Source of the DNA: Dipodascopsis uninucleata var. uninucleata
Taxonomy: Eukaryota; Ascomycota; Lipomycetes; Lipomycetales; Lipomycetaceae
Direction: 5' to 3'
DNA: 64,000 nucleotides
NCBI GenBank assembly: GCA_030568195.1
Contig: JAJLTO010000002.1
Span: forward strand, 1,364,001 to 1,428,000
Position 1 is the stretch's first letter; each line of letters begins with the position of its first letter. The notes under the pieces are model-generated. The model searched no databases. It was given only the letters and a program-made list of their open reading frames with translations, and was not told where the DNA came from. The translations under genes were made by a program, and so were the position numbers. This document shows, one piece after another, positions 35,619 through 47,927 of this stretch.

Positions 35619-36375
35619 GCTGTATCTCTCAAGGCTCTTCGTTCGATTAGATCCTCTGCACGTCTAAAAGATTTCGTCCAATGGCCTATTACTTCAGATT
35701 CTAGTTCTAGAGAAAGGGATACGCTCGTGAAGGTAAAGAAAACGACTACTGCTTACAAGGAGTAATCAAAAGTTTTAGTCTCTTCTTTTATGGGAGGGGC
35801 CGCTGTTGTTGGGCCAACCAATCACGTGATCAGATACGCCGCACAATGTTACACAAGAATTAGTTAACAAGACTGCCAAAAAAAAAAAACGGAAGACGAT
35901 GAAGGTATGCAACTGTAGTTCCCAAATTGCCCTTTGTTATAAGAGAATATTTGAAGTCTAGATCAATGGACTTATTATGGGAGTTGGTAGTTGCATAGTA
36001 CTGTTATCGTTCTAATTCTTGCTAGTTATGCTATATGTGGCGGCAGAAAGATCATACGACAGCGCGCCAGTTAACAAGATACCCCATTAGACATATTTTG
36101 GGCTGCTAATGTGACAATAACAACAGGAAACGCATGAACACGCCCACTTCTTTACTGCAGTAACAGGAGCTCTGAGAAACTAAGAGCCCCAAATAAAGCC
36201 TTGTCTAATATAACTATAGAGATGAGTCAGATGACGTTATGCTTTGAAAAACTCTGGTAGCTGGCACACAAGCCGTAGATACCCACCACAAAATGTGCCA
36301 GCTCCTAAATACGCGAGTATTAGAATACATTAGTGTATTATGCTCCAGCTATGTATAGAAGCACTGAGGCCATAA
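35619..36375. other. Upstream region of RAC1 / 3' flank of JMJD7
   Basis: Presumed promoter of RAC1. It holds a short poly-A run at ~35878-35890 and AT-rich DNA. No gene or repeat supported. Confidence 0.5.
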
Positions 36376-37659
36376 CTAAGTACTATTATCAGTAAGAGTG
36401 CAATTGTTCTCATCTACGGGCTGAGAAGACGTGGGGCTGTGAGATGTAACATAGTTGGATATGCGGCGGACAAACGACCACATCGGCCAGAGATGATTCG
36501 AAAAGTCCATGTCATACCACATGTTAACGCTACAACATAAACCTTCGTCATTAGCTACTTGACTAACGCTGTGGTACCATAGTGCAGGGAGATAAAGCAT
36601 ATCTCCTGGTTCCAGGGTAACAGTCAGGACCCTGCAGTTCCATTCAGTTGCCCAGGGGTCGTCTGATATCTTAGCTGGATCTAGCGTTGGCCAGGGAACA
36701 AAATCGTCACCAATGACTTCAGTATCGAAAACAGGAATTCTGGAACCATTCTTCTGAATATATCTAGCCCTTTGAAGTTGCCTTTCTTTTACACTTATAT
36801 GTTCTATTGGCGATATCAGCCGAAAAATTTTTTTCCCTAGAACCTGCACATGCAAATTCTCGTAATGATCTGGGCAGTTTGTAAGCAAAAGATTTTGTCA
36901 TCAGCACCAAATCCCTTTTCTTAAATATTCACCTTTATGAAGACTAGTAATACTTCTGTCGTTACCTATCCAGAGATTGAGAGCTTGTAATTCTTCAAGT
37001 GCGAGCACTCTTTGTCAGCTTGCCTGCCAGGTAATACGGACAGTAAGAAAACAGGCCGATCCATACAGCCTCAAACCGAATGCACTTACCACCTATAGCC
37101 TCCGTAGCCCAATCTAAATCTACTTCAATATCTTCGGTTAGTTTTGCAAAGACGGTATCCATGTTGCTATTCTGCGATTGCATGTAGTGAACGATTTCTG
37201 ATTTTGAATCTACCAGCGCGCATATAAATTCTCGCATGGTCATTTCCTTCGTGTAAGGCTCTACAAATAGATTGCCGACCGGGGCATCCGCATTTCTATT
37301 AAACTGAAGAGTCAGAATTATAGATTTTATATGATCTCAGTCTTCTACTATTTAACATCTTTAATATTCGCAACTCTAACATACCCTAGAGGTGTCTGCG
37401 CTACCTCTATTATCTCATCCCCCATAGTTCTTTCAAAGTACTCACGAGACCACTGCCGACCACTCAGCGGATCCAGAGCCGCCCAGTGAATCGCCGCACC
37501 TTTATAAACTATAGGAAAGTTCGAATTGATCTGTTTCAGGAATTCTAAAGGAGACTTTGGCGGACCTCGTTTGCTGGGTACAAAAGTCGTAGTTACATCT
37601 TGGCTCACCTCGATCAGCTCTTCCAGTGCATTCCTGATCTCATCCAGATCACTACCCAT
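36376..37659 (-). CDS. JMJD7: JmjC-domain protein, JMJD7-like lysyl hydroxylase
   Basis: 2-oxoglutarate/Fe(II) oxygenase; human JMJD7 hydroxylates lysines of DRG GTPases. Four exons: 37659-37385, 37295-37090, 36992-36933 and 36869-36376 (344 residues; human 316). Introns are 89, 97 and 63 nt; donors are GTATGT, GTAAGT and the weaker GTGAAT. The metal site is visible: HKD in SLHKDHYENLHVQVLGKKIF (codon of the Asp split by the last intron) and the distal His in MLYLPALWYHSV. WATEAIGGELQALNLWIGND and VNMWYDMDF also align with JMJD7. The product lacks a signal peptide, so it is cytosolic or nuclear. Divergent from RGD1. Confidence 0.92.
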
Positions 37660-38111
37660 TGCTAGTACGATTCTCCTTAAGCGCCCAGTAATTACACTTT
37701 TACCAGGCTCTGTTCTAAAATGGATATTAAAGCGGCTCCGATTAACTTATATTAACATCATTGCAGACTTTTGTCAGTTTAGAAAAAACAGCAAATGTTA
37801 TAAACCCTAAACACATGCGGCTTCAGAGCAAGTAAAAACGGCTCTTGCAGAACCTACTTTACTATTTATTGTAATTCCTTGGTTTATTTAAGATAAATTT
37901 TAAATAGAACTCATCTTCTAAGGGGAAATCACGAAAGCTATAAAAGTGATTCCATTTATCATAAAGTTTTAGTTCCGGAAGGAAAATTTTAAGTTAAAAA
38001 GAGTGCAGTGAATCTTGTACTCGTTGGCTGACAGACTCAGATTATAATCAACGGCTTTTACACCTGCAGTTGCAATAGGCCTTTTTTTAATATAATTCGC
38101 TACAAGTAACG
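37660..38111. other. Shared divergent promoter region of JMJD7 and RGD1
   Basis: 452 bp, AT-rich, with no frame of note and no recognised motif. Confidence 0.5.
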
Positions 38112-40608
38112 ATGGCTGGTATTGCCCCGGACGATGCTACAACAGTGAAAACGGAGAGCTCTACTGTGCTGTCGCCGTCAACGACGATGCAGACAGCACC
38201 ATACGAAGAACTTGAACCTCGACGATCTGTTCTTGATGACCAGAAGTTCAATACTATTCTTAACTCGGATGTAAGTGCATCCTTGCATGTTTGTTCGGAC
38301 GATTTCAGCAGAAAATGCATGTCAGATTTAAAATAGGGAGAACCTCTATCTATTAGATTTTGGTGGAAAGTTGAATGAATGGTGGTTAGATGGATGAAGC
38401 TATCACCTCTTGTATTATAGAGGTTTAGAAGATGATCATATAGATTGCTCAAATGCAACCGCAAAACCAATGAATTGACTAGTTTAAAGAAAATATTTAC
38501 TGATTTGAACTATAGGTGGGAATTGTGACTCTTTTGAAGCGACTGAAGCAAAGTATAGTTTCAGGAAAGGTATATATATTCGATAAATTTGTTGAACTCG
38601 AGGGAGAAGTGCTCACGAGACTGAATGCTAATATGATCTATAGGATTTTGTTTCGTTTTTGAAACGCCGAGCTCAGATAGAAGAGGAACATTCACAATGT
38701 AAGTAGTCCAACTAATTGATGCGCTTGGAAGCCAATTATAACTTTTTTAAGTTTTAGAAGAAAAGATTCTGACCAAAATATTTTGTAGCAATGAAACGAT
38801 TGTCACGAATGACGAAAGATTCTATATCTAAGCAAGAAGGACGAATTGATTCTTTCTCTACGAACTTCGTCGAGGCTACGAAAGTTCATGAACAGCTCGC
38901 AGATCAAAGTTCTAAATTCTCAATTGCGCTTATGAAAATGCACGATGAGCTCTCAGATTTGTGCAAAACTACTGAGAAAGCCAGAAAACAACTTAAGGAG
39001 AGCGGATTGCGGTACGAGAAGACTGTAGTCGATGCTGAGCAAGCAGCTGAAAAAGCTAAACAGAAATATGACTCTTTATGTGAAGAATTTGAGCGTGTAC
39101 GAATCGGTGATCCTTCAAAACGTTCGACGGGACTGAAGTTTAAGAGTCAGAAGAGTGGACCTCAACAGGAAGAAGAATTACATAAGAAGGTTATGGGCGC
39201 TGACAGTGACTACTCTCAGAAGGTCCAGGCAGCCACTAATTTGCTCAAGGACTTGTTGCACAAGCATCGTCCTGATACAGTAAGGCAGCTTCGTGGTCTT
39301 ATCTCTTCTTTTGACGCCGGTTTGTCACTTCATTTACAGCGCTTTGCCAATCTCACAGAATCACTTTATCTCAGTCATGGTTTAACTGTTAGTCCAATGA
39401 AAACCGAAAACTCGATTCTGAGAAGTATGACGGATATCGTCAATCTTGTGGACAATGATGAGGACTTCTACAAGTTTGTGATTTTAGAAGGAGCTAGTGC
39501 TGTTTTGCGAAGACCTGAGGTTATCTATAGACAGCATCCTTCAATTGCTAAGGCCTATAATCCGGGCCCAAATCCTGTTCTACAAGCCAAGAGATCAGAT
39601 CTATCGCTCGGTTCTAAACGATCACAACCAGTGGTAGCATCAAATAATGGTACCCTAAATAGCATAAGTAGACAGTCTATGATTGCAACGGCCTCTGCAG
39701 CTGCAGGAATATCAGCTGGAATAAGCTCTATGGTAGCACAACCACCTTCTAAAGCAGACTATGCACCGATCAATGTTTCAAAAACTTCAGTGAGTCCGAC
39801 TGCAAATGTTCGCTCGCCCTCGCTGGATAGTGTTTCATTTACTCAAGAGTCTGCGAGGATTGCTCCTTATCCTCAATCATCGGAGGCTGATCATAATGCA
39901 TCGAATGGTACTGAGGAGCAAGCCTTCTCTAAGACTCTTGATCAGACTAATGTTTGGGGAAATGATTACATACCTGATAGTAACTTATACACAAAGGTCT
40001 TTGGAACACCTCTGGACGAGTTAATGGAAGTTGAAAGAATAAGGATGAATGTCGAAAACGTGGTAGCACCACAATTTGTGATTAAGTGCGTCGAGGCGAT
40101 TAATAAATTTGGACTCGATATCGAAGGAATATATAGGATCAATGGACAGTCATCAAACGTCGAATATCTTCAGCATATATTTGAGATTCAGGATCCCGCT
40201 ACTATCAACTTTAACGACCCCAGTACATTTCACGATGATATTCATGCTGTTGCAAGTGCGCTTAAACTGTATTTCCGAAGTCTGCCAGATCCATTGATGA
40301 CGGAGGAGTTTTACTCTGGATTTATAAGAGCATCGAGGTTAGCAGACGGCACTAACAGAAGAGATAATATGCATATGCTAATTAATGAACTCCCTGATGC
40401 AAACTATACAACCCTGAAATACTTGATGTTCCATCTATGGCATGTTAAAGAGCAATCTAATGTGAACCGTATGACTATAAATAATTTGGCTACGGTATGG
40501 GGACCTACTCTTATGGGAGGCGATGTACAAGATAATAAAGAGCATGCGATTGTTATTGAAACAGTTTTGAGTAATTGTTATCTCATTTTTGATGCTGATG
40601 ACGTTTGA
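38112..40608 (+). CDS. RGD1: Rgd1-like F-BAR and RhoGAP protein
   Basis: GTPase-activating protein for Rho3/Rho4-type GTPases at sites of polarised growth. Four exons: 38112-38270, 38516-38569, 38644-38698 and 38789-40608, giving 695 residues (yeast Rgd1 has 666). F-BAR at ~40-300: exons 2 and 3 supply VGIVTLLKRLKQSIVSGK and DFVSFLKRRAQIEEEHSQSM, typical of an F-BAR first helix. A Ser/Pro-rich linker (~315-450) separates it from the RhoGAP domain (~465-690): VFGTPLDELM, the arginine finger in EGIYRINGQSS, ALKLYFRSLPDPLM and NRMTINNLATVWGPTLM. The exon 2 donor is GTATAT. Confidence 0.95.
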
Positions 40609-41193
40609 TGATCTATGGCCATAATACTGGGTATCCATTTTATTTTTGTGATGGTTTTATCTTTTTAATTTTATATTTTTTTTGAATCCTTTACTAATAA
40701 TGTTTTGTGAGCAATGTACTTAAAGCTTTTTTTGTTGATTCTTGGAATCCTTTTTATGCAGTGCATGTACGCTGACTATTTGAATTGGCTATTTTTCTAT
40801 ATTTCAAAAGCTTCTGCTGTGCCAATCGACTATATTGTTCCTCCTCTATATGCCTGCTTATTGCGAGAGCCAGATCGACAGCTAATTTACAATGTGTACT
40901 TTGGCTTCTTCATTCAACAATACGTGAATGCTATTTTAATGTGTCCAATGTCTTATAATGTAGTATACTACTGTAGTCTTGAAAATATATATCTATATTG
41001 TATATAGGTCTTTCTCAGAACGCAAATAAAATTAGAAAACTGTTAAGGTGATAAAATAATCTATTGATTGTATGCTAGACAATATCATAAGTTCATGTAT
41101 TACTATCTTACAAAGCAACGGTCCAAAAATTAAGCAATTAAAGTAAATGACAATGTCAGATCCTCTTGAGAATTGTAGGCTTTGGTCTTGTAC
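40609..41193. other. Convergent 3' region of RGD1 and the Asterix gene
   Basis: Holds a 97-codon ATG frame at 40714-41007 (+) that starts with a hydrophobic signal-like segment (MYLKLFLLILGILFMQCMYA). It lies 105 bp after the RGD1 stop and may only be 3' UTR; it resembles no family I know. Confidence 0.45.
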
Positions 41194-42116
41194 CTAAACA
41201 GCAGTCGCTCTTGAAGGCATTGAAAGTCTAGTAGTGACGACATCGCCACTGACTCCACCAGAACTAGCAGTGAATGCCTTAGGAACAATGATAAGCTAAA
41301 AAAAGTTAGTTAAATAAAGAACCATAGCAGGAACAAACACAATAATACATACATCCATGTAGCAAACCATCATTCCAGCGAGACTCATACTAAATATAAC
41401 AAAAAAATTAATAGTGTTAGCATTTCATTTGAAAACGCAGTCCAGTGATTCTAGTTTTTCTATAATGAATCATGTGCAACCAAAGTCCAAATAATAGCTG
41501 AGATAACATACACTACTCTCAGCCAACCAGGAGTGGAATTTTCAGCAGCCGATGCTTCGCTTTCGTTGAGCCATGACTGAATTGCAATAAGAAGCGCGGA
41601 CCATGCAATGATTCTATTCGAGTGGGTCAGTCAAGATTATATTAAGATTATAACGATTAAGTCAGTAATTGTAGACAAGATACATACTTGTTTCTGTAGA
41701 AATAGAGAAAATTTCATTTCTAAATGTTAGCCCACTGAATCTAAAAAGCAAATATCGTTTCCTCACATAGTTTCAAATGAAAGAAGTGGATCTCATTCCA
41801 ACACTCTAAAAGTTGGAAGATGGCAATACAAGCAACAATCTCATCAATTACCAACCACCGTTAACAATGTACGAACCTCAAGAACATAGCAACCATAGGA
41901 ACAGTAGAGGTGACAGCCTGGGACATGAACGCTTGTATGTCGTCCTGCGCCTTGGCAGGCAAGGGAACATACCTGTTCGACACTGATTAGCGATCGAGAC
42001 CAACATCATTTCATAGCGTTCTGCTATCATATCAATGCTTCATTCAAATATCCGCCATAGCAATATCTTACTTACGGAACAACTAAATTTGCACGCTTCT
42101 TAGATGCAGACGACAT
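41194..42116 (-). CDS. Asterix-type PAT-complex subunit (WDR83OS family), ER membrane
   Basis: Asterix is the small ER membrane partner of CCDC47 in the PAT complex, an intramembrane chaperone for multipass proteins. Six exons: 42116-42076, 41972-41877, 41693-41688, 41613-41512, 41389-41353 and 41295-41194, giving 127 residues. Introns are 103, 183, 74, 122 and 57 nt. The conserved core VPMVAMFLRNKIIAWSALLI, AIQSWLNESEAS, STPGWLRVV and MSLAGMMVCYMD is recovered only with a 6-nt third exon. The exon 2 donor is GTTCGT, the weakest in the gene. Two or three hydrophobic segments are visible (~33-45, 50-62, 83-97). The polar tail after VPKAF (30 residues, Ser/Thr-rich) is longer than in the animal protein. 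Confidence 0.85.
41688..41693 (-). other. 6-nt microexon of the Asterix gene
   Basis: On the minus strand AAACAA is bounded by CTACAG on its 5' side and GTATGT on its 3' side. It joins AG from exon 2 and A from exon 4 to encode the last bases of Arg, all of Asn and most of Lys in the conserved MFLRNKIIAW block. Confidence 0.8.
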
Positions 42117-42433
42117 TCTCGATAGTATCTGTGAGCTTACTTATGAACTTCGACAAAGAGCCTGGCCTGTAAATAGTCTTTCTGCAGCTTCACTTCTGCT
42201 AATTGCTACAAACAATCCAGTCCCAAGACGATATGTTCAGGGTAAGAGTGTGTATATTAGGGTTGTTACAGAAAAGGGTTATGACTAGATGTAAAACGCC
42301 GGATGCAAGGGCTGTTTTGATGGACATGTGGAAATTAAGGCCGTAGAAAATGCAAGAGGGACAATGGAAGGAGAGATGCGAATTACACTGCGTAGACCAA
42401 TAGCTCCGGTGAGCCGTCAGAAGCAAAAGACAA

Positions 42434-42470
42434 GAAGGAAGGAAGAAAGAAAGAAAGAAAGAAAGAAAAA
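42434..42470. repeat. (GGAA)n/(GAAA)n microsatellite
   Basis: About 37 bp of purine-only tetranucleotide repeats: roughly three GGAA-type units followed by six GAAA units, ending in a short A run. Confidence 0.9.
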
Positions 42471-45352
42471 GCCGTTATAAAGCTTGAAGAGAGATCAGAA
42501 GGGTGTGATAGATCGAATAGAAGCTATCATCGTTATCCCAAACTATTAGAAGATTAAGGTAGCGAACGTGCGCTTTTTACCTCTATACTTACCTGAGAGG
42601 TTCGTCGTGCTATTTCAGATAGCGGGCTATCGAGATCGTACCTTAATTTTGCGCTATCACATCTGTTGTTTTCTGGTTAATTAAACAGGGTTCTTCAGTC
42701 AGCCAATCAGCCGAGCCGTCTGTTATCGCTAACTCAGGTCTGTGAAGCACTGACGTCAAGAGATGCGAGACTCTCAAGAGCAGATGGTAGCAAAGAGAAG
42801 AAAATAAGCACATAGAATATATGAAATATGATAATGTGATGTGCTCTGTCATCTCAGCGTGCAGTTCTCATATACATTGTTATCAAATACTTACACATCT
42901 GGTGACATTATAGCTATTAAATACCGTATTTGGATTGTTACCCATTCAGGCTACGTCTATCACCTGTCACTCAGTGACACTAGTGGACCGTTCTGAAAAG
43001 TCGCGGTGTGGTTGCTGCTGTCCAACAAAGTTCATAGCGCTACAGCTGTATTGCTACATAAGCTTATATATGCAGCTATACAGCAAGACTACTGTGCAGT
43101 ACAAGAAGCGGAGCGCGCTTGGTCAGTAGCCGTTAATAAACTGGTAATAGTTGCTGCTCGTCAACTAGCCAGAAATTGAGTGAGACATCGCAATCTAAAA
43201 TCTATTTTAAATTTTCACTTTTGTACGCGCATAAATTTTCGAGTGCTCCGGCAGAGAAAGTAGATTTTTGATTTTCCAGCTATGAAATCTAAACCTCATT
43301 TTCAGACGTGTCTTTCACACCAGTAATTCTCTTGCTTACTATGCTGTCTACTAGCACTATCAGCAGCGTCACGTACAAGCTGTAGAGAGCACTCTATCAT
43401 GTGAATCGCTCAATTCCGTCTGCACGGCCCTGCCCCGTCCATGTTCGATGCCCTCCTCAAGTGCCTATCCTGACGGGCCATATTTTTCGATGACTAATAC
43501 ATAACGTAATATATGGCATACGGCAGTGAGACATAATAATGCGAGCGGCTGTGAGACGCACACGCCTACGCGTGGCGAGTGCGCGCCTATGTGAGGCGAT
43601 GGCCGATAGACTGCAAGGTTCAGTCAGAGTATTGGCCGTGATGGCAGAGCACAAGGTAGCGGCACAAGGGCAGCATAGGCAATCTAGAAGAATCTAGTAC
43701 GATTTCGTCGGAGTCTGCATTGCCAGCCTACGAGCGTAGTACTTCGTATAGACCAAGTACGCTGCATTCTTTCATATGTACCAAGTACGTTAATCATGCA
43801 GACTATAAGCATGCGCATACATATCTCTCGTTTTTTATGTTCACCTTCATCCAGTTGGGCGAACACAGAGACTCGTAACTAGCTTTCCGCTTACACAAAA
43901 TAAGGTCCCTGTGTTATTTTTTTACGATTAAGGTTTTATGCGTCTGCGCGCAGCTGCTCATTTCTACCTTGGCCGGCCTTGTACGATTTTATTTCGCCTG
44001 GACTAATACATACACAGTAGCTGAAGTGAGCTTCGATAACGATGTCAGCAGCTTTCAAGGGCTCCGCCCTCTGTGCGTACACGCAATTCTTCATTCATTC
44101 AGCCAAAATACCTCAGTCGATTCGAGCGAATTATATACATATATATTTAGGTTTTCTGTCTAAATTGGTCGATTATGTTCCTAGTTCAGCTCTAAAGGTG
44201 AATACTACAAAATTTGGAGACGCCGAAAATGAACATCTAATAAATACAAGGCCGCAGATCGCTACTGACTGCCCTTGGAATTCAGATTTAATAAATAAAA
44301 AAGGTTAATTGACTGTTGTTACTATTTACTCAATTAAACAATATAAAGTGAATATTTGCAGCTGTATTTGTAAACGTGCGCAGTTCTACTGAATATCATT
44401 TATATGTACTAAAAATTCATATACTTATACTACTGTCCTGCGGACATATGCGCACATCCACGCTGGCAGAATCATCATCATTTCATCGTGCTTTAAAACT
44501 GCACAGGGTAAATCAGCGAGCAATGCCACAGCCTGGCCGAATAATATATTCGTAATTGAGAGTCAAAATGAAGACTACGCATGCTCAATTGCATAGATAA
44601 ATTTGTCCTCTGGCAGCTAACACAGATCTACTAGGATGTTATCTCTCTTACAGGTAAGTTATATTCGTGCTACATTTCTACACGTCCATTAATAATATTT
44701 GGCGTATTACCAAAGAGCAGGACTGCATCACTTTCAGATCTACACCGCTGTCTATCTGCGCATGAATTTACTATCTAAATTCGGAAAGCCGAAAAAGGCA
44801 GACATTTATATGAAGTTATTTGAAAATACACCTGATAAAACTACTAACTATGTCAATGCACTATTTAAAAATCGAAGAACACATGTAAGATATTAAGCAG
44901 ATCTAAGAAATCAGAAAATAATGAAGCGGTAAGAAATCCCATTAAAAAGACCATAATAGTCCTAGTGGTTGACAACTCTTAAAAATAGTTCCAGCGCATT
45001 ATCTGAGTAATCTTGCCACACTGGTGCGAATAGCATCATCACTCTCCATCTCAATATTAATTAATGCCTTTATGTTCAAAAGCTTGTTCACCAGAAATCA
45101 CTTTTAAAGCATACAGTTAAAAATATAAAGTATTATGGCAACAATATATGTATATCAACGCACTCATCTTGCCTTCTCGGCTTCAAAATATCAATTAGCT
45201 AAGTCTGAGGATTTAAATTTGAGAAGTCATTTCATCGTCCCATGGAAGAATGCTCACTTCTGCCTTCTATGTTTTCAGTAGATATATTCGCAAATGCATG
45301 CCGAACTTCCAAAATTAGTAGTAATAATAGTAGTGATAATGATAAAACAACA

Positions 45353-45364
<12 letters not shown>

Positions 45365-45414
<50 letters not shown>
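45365..45414. repeat. (TAA)n microsatellite
   Basis: About 50 bp of uninterrupted trinucleotide ATA/TAA repeat (16-17 units), preceded from ~45337 by degenerate GATAAT units. It causes artificial poly-Ile and poly-Tyr frames on the minus strand. Confidence 0.95.
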
Positions 45415-45855
45415 CCGATAAAGTATGTCTGTCCGTAATGAACACAATCAAAATCTTTAAAACTTCTACGACATTCAGCATTGCATAGATCTTCTCTCAG
45501 TATCTATCTGATTATACTCCACTTTCATATCAATCAGCAAACAGATCGTGAGATTAGTGAACAGTGGAAAAAAACTTGACGAGACATTATCAATTCACGC
45601 TATCTTTGACATTATTAGAACACCGGAAAAAACAAAGATATTAAGTACAATTAACAAATACACATGAAAACCTCCAACCATATGGAGTTAAAATACTAGT
45701 TCTAAATTATCAACATATAGAGAGATAATGTGAGAACAAGAGATAAGGAGTAAAAAAAGAGAGAAATATGGAAGTGGGAGAAACATAAAAAAATTGACAA
45801 AAAATGAAAAGCATATTAGGAGTAACTAGGAAGGAATGATAGAGCTAAACATGAC

Positions 45856-46686
45856 TTATGAAGAGCATAACTCAGGTCGAACCTTGAAGGCCAATGGAAT
45901 CTGATCATAACAGTAATCAACCAAACAGTCAGTAACGGCACGGAAGTATGCAGCAGAGCATACGCAGTCAAGATCAGTAGGACTACATCCGGCAACCATA
46001 AGCTTTGAGTAAAAACAGGCCTGACCACATTGATTCAGTCCAGCTTCCTCCATTCGCTTTACTATATGAGTAGCTTCAGGTGGTGGTGGGGAGGCATAGA
46101 AAGCTGAAGCAGAAGACCCTGAAGCAGAAGCAGATCTTGTAGCGAAGTAGCTTGATGACAAACCAGATGAAGAAAGACGCGAAGAAGAGAGTGGTACTCT
46201 GGAAGATGAGAGACCATAGGAAGATGAAAGACCATAGGAAGATGACGAAAGCGCTCGCTTGGCATAGTACTGAAAGTTGCGCTGAGCGATGTGTGGGTTT
46301 CCGCCATCCTGGACGTTAAATCGAACGCAATTAGATGTAGCCAAATTCTGAGCAAAAGAAAGCTCCTTGGCAGAACATTGGGAATATAAACAGCCGCTTA
46401 AAGCACTTTGGTAGTATTCATCTTCACACAAACACTTCATATCATCGTTACCGCAGCTAGAGATAATTTTTGTGTTTTCTATGCAAGGTGTGTAGCAAGC
46501 TATATTTAGATCTTCTGTTAGCGAAATGTCATACTTAAATATCCATCGACACCTGAGACATTGTTCGACAACATCTCAAGGCGAAAGTCATATGTACTTA
46601 CAAGGCGTCTCCTTGAATTCGAGAGCACTAATCAAAGCAGCTCCGAATATTAAAAAGAAAAAGAGTATTTTATTTAGAGATTGCAT
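45856..46686 (-). CDS. Secreted protein with two CFEM domains
   Basis: CFEM domains are fungal eight-cysteine modules; several bind heme for iron uptake, others act in surface adhesion or virulence. Exons 46686-46602 and 46499-45856 (242 residues). The signal peptide is KILFFFLIFGAALISAL (residues ~6-22). Domain 1 has Cys 30, 34, 44, 51, 53, 65, 70 and 86 with the Asp of C-x3-D-x2-C-x-C at 48. Domain 2 has Cys 186, 190, 200, 207, 209, 220, 225 and 240 with Asp204 in the same place. Between them is a ~65-residue Ser-rich linker with SSSYGL-type repeats and PPPP, bounded by KR at 109-110 and 176-177. The C-terminus (RPELCSS) has no hydrophobic GPI signal, so a soluble product is expected. It is an isolated gene with gene-poor DNA on both sides. 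Confidence 0.9.
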
Positions 46687-47927
46687 TTTGAAATTTGTTT
46701 TGCTGTGCTTTAGCAGTCTGTCTCCGAAAATAAGCACGCACTTAGATACTAGAAAATTATAAATAAAATAAAAGATTCCTTCTATAAACTAAAAATTGTA
46801 TTTCAAATATTTGCGTCGTAGATCCAAATATATTCTTCGAGTCCTTTGATATGGATAAACAAACAGATAGATGAGTGTGGGAAAAATTGAAATATGTGGA
46901 TGTAATAGACTTTTTAAACGAATGACAGATGTACTGAAAGCTAGAGCCCAAATGAAATCAGCCAAATCTATTGACGCTTCTTGCTCTAAATATTTGTTTA
47001 TTGGTAAGGAACAGTAGCTCTCCCAATAAGGTAACAAATTTGTTGATTAGATACTTGCTGCCGCAGTAGATTGTCAATCGATGAACAGTATCCTTATGCA
47101 AGACTCTAAATGAGACCGTTAAACGATTAGAATGATGATGATCGATGCTCAGAACCGGAAGAGTGATGGACAACTCTTTCAAAATCTTAAGATGAACAAC
47201 ACGAGCAATGGAGCCGGAAAAGGACCTTACACAAAATATTTAAGTAAAATTTCCTTAACGGGTCAACACTCCAAATTAAAGACTATTGATCGTCCTCTTC
47301 CAAATAATATTGCTATATTATTTGCTTAATAGTATTCTGGAAAATCTCGCTAATTATTATTTTATTTATTATTCGTGATGCTGCGTCGACTAGCGGGTGA
47401 TTGCAACAAAAAGAAAAACAAAATAGGTGATATTGCTGTCTAAAAAGTAACGATCTAAAAATACTTCGCTAAAATTAAGAATATACTCTTCTTAATAATC
47501 CTCGTATCTTTATATTACACTGATGCTATACTTGAATTGAATCTGAGTAAGTGAAATAATTTACGTCAGTGGATAGCTCCGTAGTATGCGGTTCTGTCGA
47601 GGGACCTTCGGAAAGAAATTTTCGACGTCTAGATATGACCTGACCAACTCGAATAAATGACTACCTATTAACTGACTTTCGAGCACTCTCTTACTCGTTA
47701 ATCAGTATCGACCGGTTCGAAATTCCAAATACGAAAGAAACAAGAATTAGTGGGCGGAATTTTTTCCTCCTGGTGATACGGGTTATTGATATCTTTTGCT
47801 GCGTCTTCTGTTGTAATTAAATAACGATTTGATATTTATGCAGGCGAGAAACACACGCTGCTATGCCAATGAACCACGCCGTAGAACAGGTTAAGATACA
47901 ATAGAACGCGAAACACCTTTATATAAA

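Larger units (their letters stand above)
42117..45855. other. 3.7-kb gene-poor region
   Basis: No recognisable gene. It holds two microsatellites (annotated separately), a GC-richer stretch at ~43.3-43.7 kb, and two ATG frames of uncertain status: 44042-44308 (+, 88 residues) and a possible two-exon frame 44636-44653 + 44738-44896 (+, 58 residues). No transposase or reverse-transcriptase motif was seen. Confidence 0.5.

Noticed and set aside
45232-45481. Minus-strand frames rich in Ile or Tyr
   Set aside because: They are translations of the (TAA)n microsatellite.
47695-47720. TTCGA-containing stretch resembling a tRNA B box
   Set aside because: No 5-bp T stem, no A box and no acceptor pairing could be found around it; similar short matches near 24555 and 53360 also fail.
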